DNA of 64,000 nucleotides, taken from contig NZ_JACHEH010000001.1 of NCBI RefSeq assembly GCF_014201415.1, positions 124,001 through 188,000 on the forward strand. The letters are read 5' to 3'. Both the position numbers and the translations under genes were made by a program. Under the pieces are notes generated by a model. That model was not told where the DNA came from, did not search any database, and was given only the letters and a program-made list of their open reading frames with translations. Position 1 is the first letter of the stretch, and every line of letters begins with the position of its first letter. Positions 56,901 to 64,000 of this stretch are shown here, piece after piece. The DNA comes from Chelatococcus composti (lineage in GTDB: Bacteria; Pseudomonadota; Alphaproteobacteria; Rhizobiales; Beijerinckiaceae).

Positions 56901-57307
56901 ACCGGTTCGTGTCTGGTGAGACCGGTGCGGGAGACAAGGTTCCCGTATTCATCATCGAATACCGTCTGGGTTCCCAGGCGGTGGAAGGCCGGCAGGCCGA
57001 GGGGTAACCCTTTGCCTGCGCGGCCTTATGTCCTGTCCGAGACTGCAGGTGCCGAATGGTTTATCCGGCCGGCATAATTTCGCTGTGATGCCTGCATAGA
57101 CGGGGGAAGACTGGTTCGTATTGTCGCCGGTTGTCCGGCGGCGGTGTGGTCGGTTCGAACCTACTTGCCGGTTGCGCTTCTGGTGTGGCCGGTTGGACAG
57201 GGCTCACGAGCGCCGTCCGGCGATCGTGGCCTTTGGCCGGGGTCGCATTCGGGCGGCAGGTGCAGCCGGCGGCGGGCATGGGCTCGCCGTCAACCGGAGA
57301 GAGCAAG
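56901..57307 (+). promoter_or_regulatory. Long leader of rplJL, possible L10 autoregulatory leader
   Basis: About 400 bp without a supported gene between the candidate promoter and rplJ. It contains a hairpin with ACCGG arms around 56901-56926 and a GGGA/TCCC stem near 56930-56945. Many bacteria have an RNA leader here that L10-L12 binds to repress rplJL; I could not fit the known consensus by eye. No convincing frame lies in it. Confidence 0.4.
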
Positions 57308-57826
57308 GTGGACAGAGCGGCAAAAGCTGATCTCGTCGCGACGCTCAACGAGGTGTTCAAGAGCACGGGCGTTGTCGTCGTGGCCCACTATGCAGGCCTC
57401 ACGGTTGCCGACATGCAGAAGCTTCGTCGCGAGATGAAGCAGGTCGGTGCCACCGTGAAGGTTGCGAAGAACCGCCTCGCGAAGATCGCTCTCGAAGGCA
57501 CGGATGTCGCTTCCATCGGTTCCCTGCTCAGGGGGCCGACGTTGCTGGCCTATTCCAGCGACCCGGTTGCGGCTCCGAAGGTCGCGGTGGAATTCGCCAA
57601 GGCGAACGACAAGTTCGTCATCCTTGGCGGTGCCATGGGTGCGACCGCCCTGAATACGGACGGCGTGAAGGCGCTCGCCTCGCTGCCGTCTCTCGACGAG
57701 CTGCGCGGCAAGCTGGTCGGCCTCATCCAGGCCCCGGCCACGAAGATCGCCCAGGTCGTCAACGCGCCGGCCGCCAAGGTGGCGCGCGTTTTCGGGGCCT
57801 ATGCCAAGCGAGACGAAGCGGCGTGA
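57308..57826 (+). CDS. rplJ: Ribosomal protein L10
   Basis: 172 residues, the usual L10 length, with the GTG start at 57308 preceded by GGAGAGAG. Conserved parts are [27 protein letters not shown] and the [11 protein letters not shown] segment. L10 anchors L7/L12 to the ribosome. A longer frame runs upstream into the leader but has no similarity. Confidence 0.96.
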   Translation: MDRAAKADLVATLNEVFKSTGVVVVAHYAGLTVADMQKLRREMKQVGATVKVAKNRLAKIALEGTDVASIGSLLRGPTLLAYSSDPVAAPKVAVEFAKANDKFVILGGAMGATALNTDGVKALASLPSLDELRGKLVGLIQAPATKIAQVVNAPAAKVARVFGAYAKRDEAA

Positions 57827-57874
57827 GGCCGTGTGAATACCCAATCCAAATCGAACCGATCCAGGAATTGAACA

Positions 57875-58258
57875 ATGGCTGATCTTGCGAAACTCGTCGA
57901 CGAGCTGTCGAACCTCACGGTCCTCGAGGCCGCCGAGCTTGCCAAGATGCTCGAGGAGAAGTGGGGCGTCTCCGCGGCTGCGGCTGTGGCTGTCGCCGCT
58001 GCTCCGGGTGCTGCCGGCGGCGCTGCCGCCCCGGCCGCTGAGGAGAAGACCGAGTTTGACGTCGTTCTTGCCGCCGCCGGCGACAAGAAGATCGAGGTCA
58101 TCAAGGAGGTGCGCGCCATCACCGGTCTCGGCCTGAAGGAGGCGAAGGACCTCGTCGAGGGCGCTCCGAAGACCCTGAAGGAGGGCGCTCCGAAGGACGA
58201 GGCCGAGAAGATCAAGGCTGCCCTCGAGAAGGTCGGCGCCAAGGTCGAGCTCAAGTGA
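57875..58258 (+). CDS. rplL: Ribosomal protein L7/L12
   Basis: 127 residues: N-terminal dimerisation region ([27 protein letters not shown]), an Ala-rich hinge, and a C-terminal domain with [21 protein letters not shown]. It recruits translational GTPases. It ends 274 bp before rpoB. Confidence 0.98.
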   Translation: MADLAKLVDELSNLTVLEAAELAKMLEEKWGVSAAAAVAVAAAPGAAGGAAAPAAEEKTEFDVVLAAAGDKKIEVIKEVRAITGLGLKEAKDLVEGAPKTLKEGAPKDEAEKIKAALEKVGAKVELK

Positions 58259-58263
58259 TGTCA

Positions 58264-58286
58264 CGGAGCCGCGTCCTGCGGCTCCG
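58264..58286 (+). terminator. Hairpin after rplL, probable attenuator
   Basis: CGGAGCCGC and GCGGCTCCG form a 9-bp stem with loop GTCCT, five bases past the rplL stop, without a T-run. In E. coli an attenuator between rplL and rpoB limits polymerase synthesis; this is a candidate for the same role. Confidence 0.5.
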
Positions 58287-58532
58287 CATCGCGGATTATG
58301 GCGGTCCCGGGGAGTTTCCTCGGGGCCGTCGAGTCGTCGCTGGCAGGGTTTCCTGTCCGCGGCGCCGGTGGGCCGGAAGGCTCTCCCGATGCTGTGCGAG
58401 TCTGCCGCCAGCCGCGGCGGCTAGCGCGGCCCATATGAAATTCCGCCGATGGGCGGAGCGGCTGACCCGGCGGCCTGGTGGCCGCACGACCGGACCGCCC
58501 GGTCAGCCGTGCGTGAGGAGCGAGAACCGAAC

Positions 58533-62654
<4,122 letters not shown>

Positions 62655-62692
62655 CCGGCGCCACGGGCGCCGTGTCACCCGCGTGGGGTTGA

Positions 62693-64000
<1,308 letters not shown>

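Overview
This 64 kb window is a high-GC, densely packed bacterial chromosome segment from an alphaproteobacterium, most likely of the order Hyphomicrobiales (Rhizobiales). Several things suggest this: a CIRCE-controlled groESL, the Usg and ExoD families, DUF3126 and DUF2336 proteins, a PAS_5-like protein, tandem LapG-type (BTLCP) proteases, an RHH_4 protein and an AcuR/AcuI pair. I see no prophage, transposase, integrase, CRISPR array or rRNA operon. Nearly everything is core or lineage-typical content.

Layout. 1-13.8 kb: the end of a MocA-like nucleotidyltransferase, DoxX, groESL with CIRCE and a terminator, Usg, ExoD, a GGDEF-EAL protein, map-radC, an FkbM methyltransferase, SfsA, a CinA-type protein, xanthine phosphoribosyltransferase, and the divergent cobalamin genes cobD/cobC. 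13.88-14.18 kb: a tRNA-Leu(UAA) gene split by a 214-nt group I intron. 14.2-31 kb: a peroxidase-like enzyme, acuI-acuR, exported MsrB and MsrA, a flavin monooxygenase, hydrolase, NUDIX, a crotonase-family protein, serine acetyltransferase, gamma carbonic anhydrase, RecQ, two LapG-like proteases, a double PilZ protein, a PAS protein and a rhomboid protease. 31-45.5 kb: CBS protein, patatin, hisI, folE, a NifU-like scaffold, MipA/OmpV, yidD, thrS, nitroreductase and flavin reductase, a CoA-ester lyase with a MaoC hydratase, DUF2336, NAD kinase, a metallo-beta-lactamase and IF-1. 46-51.2 kb: small exported or membrane proteins, tRNA-Thr, an MFS symporter and RlmB.

51.36-64 kb is the transcription/translation block: tRNA-Tyr, tRNA-Gly, tuf, tRNA-Trp, secE, nusG, a two-gene insert (DJ-1/PfpI and RHH_4), rplK, rplA, rplJ, rplL, rpoB and the start of rpoC, which runs off the window end. 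The usual nusG-rplK adjacency is broken by the insert, and a 548-bp gap separates rplA from rplJ.

The most striking element is the tRNA-Leu(UAA) intron. It sits after U34 of the anticodon, exactly where the cyanobacterial and plastid trnL intron lies. It keeps a P1 helix with the U.G splice-site pair, P/Q and R/S core elements, a covarying P7 and a terminal G, and has no reading frame. Other points worth attention are two exported methionine sulfoxide reductases side by side, the paired LapG-like proteases near c-di-GMP proteins, a crotonase lacking both catalytic glutamates, and several long perfect hairpins and palindromes. Start codons were chosen from ribosome-binding sites and family length; several genes appear to use GTG or TTG.
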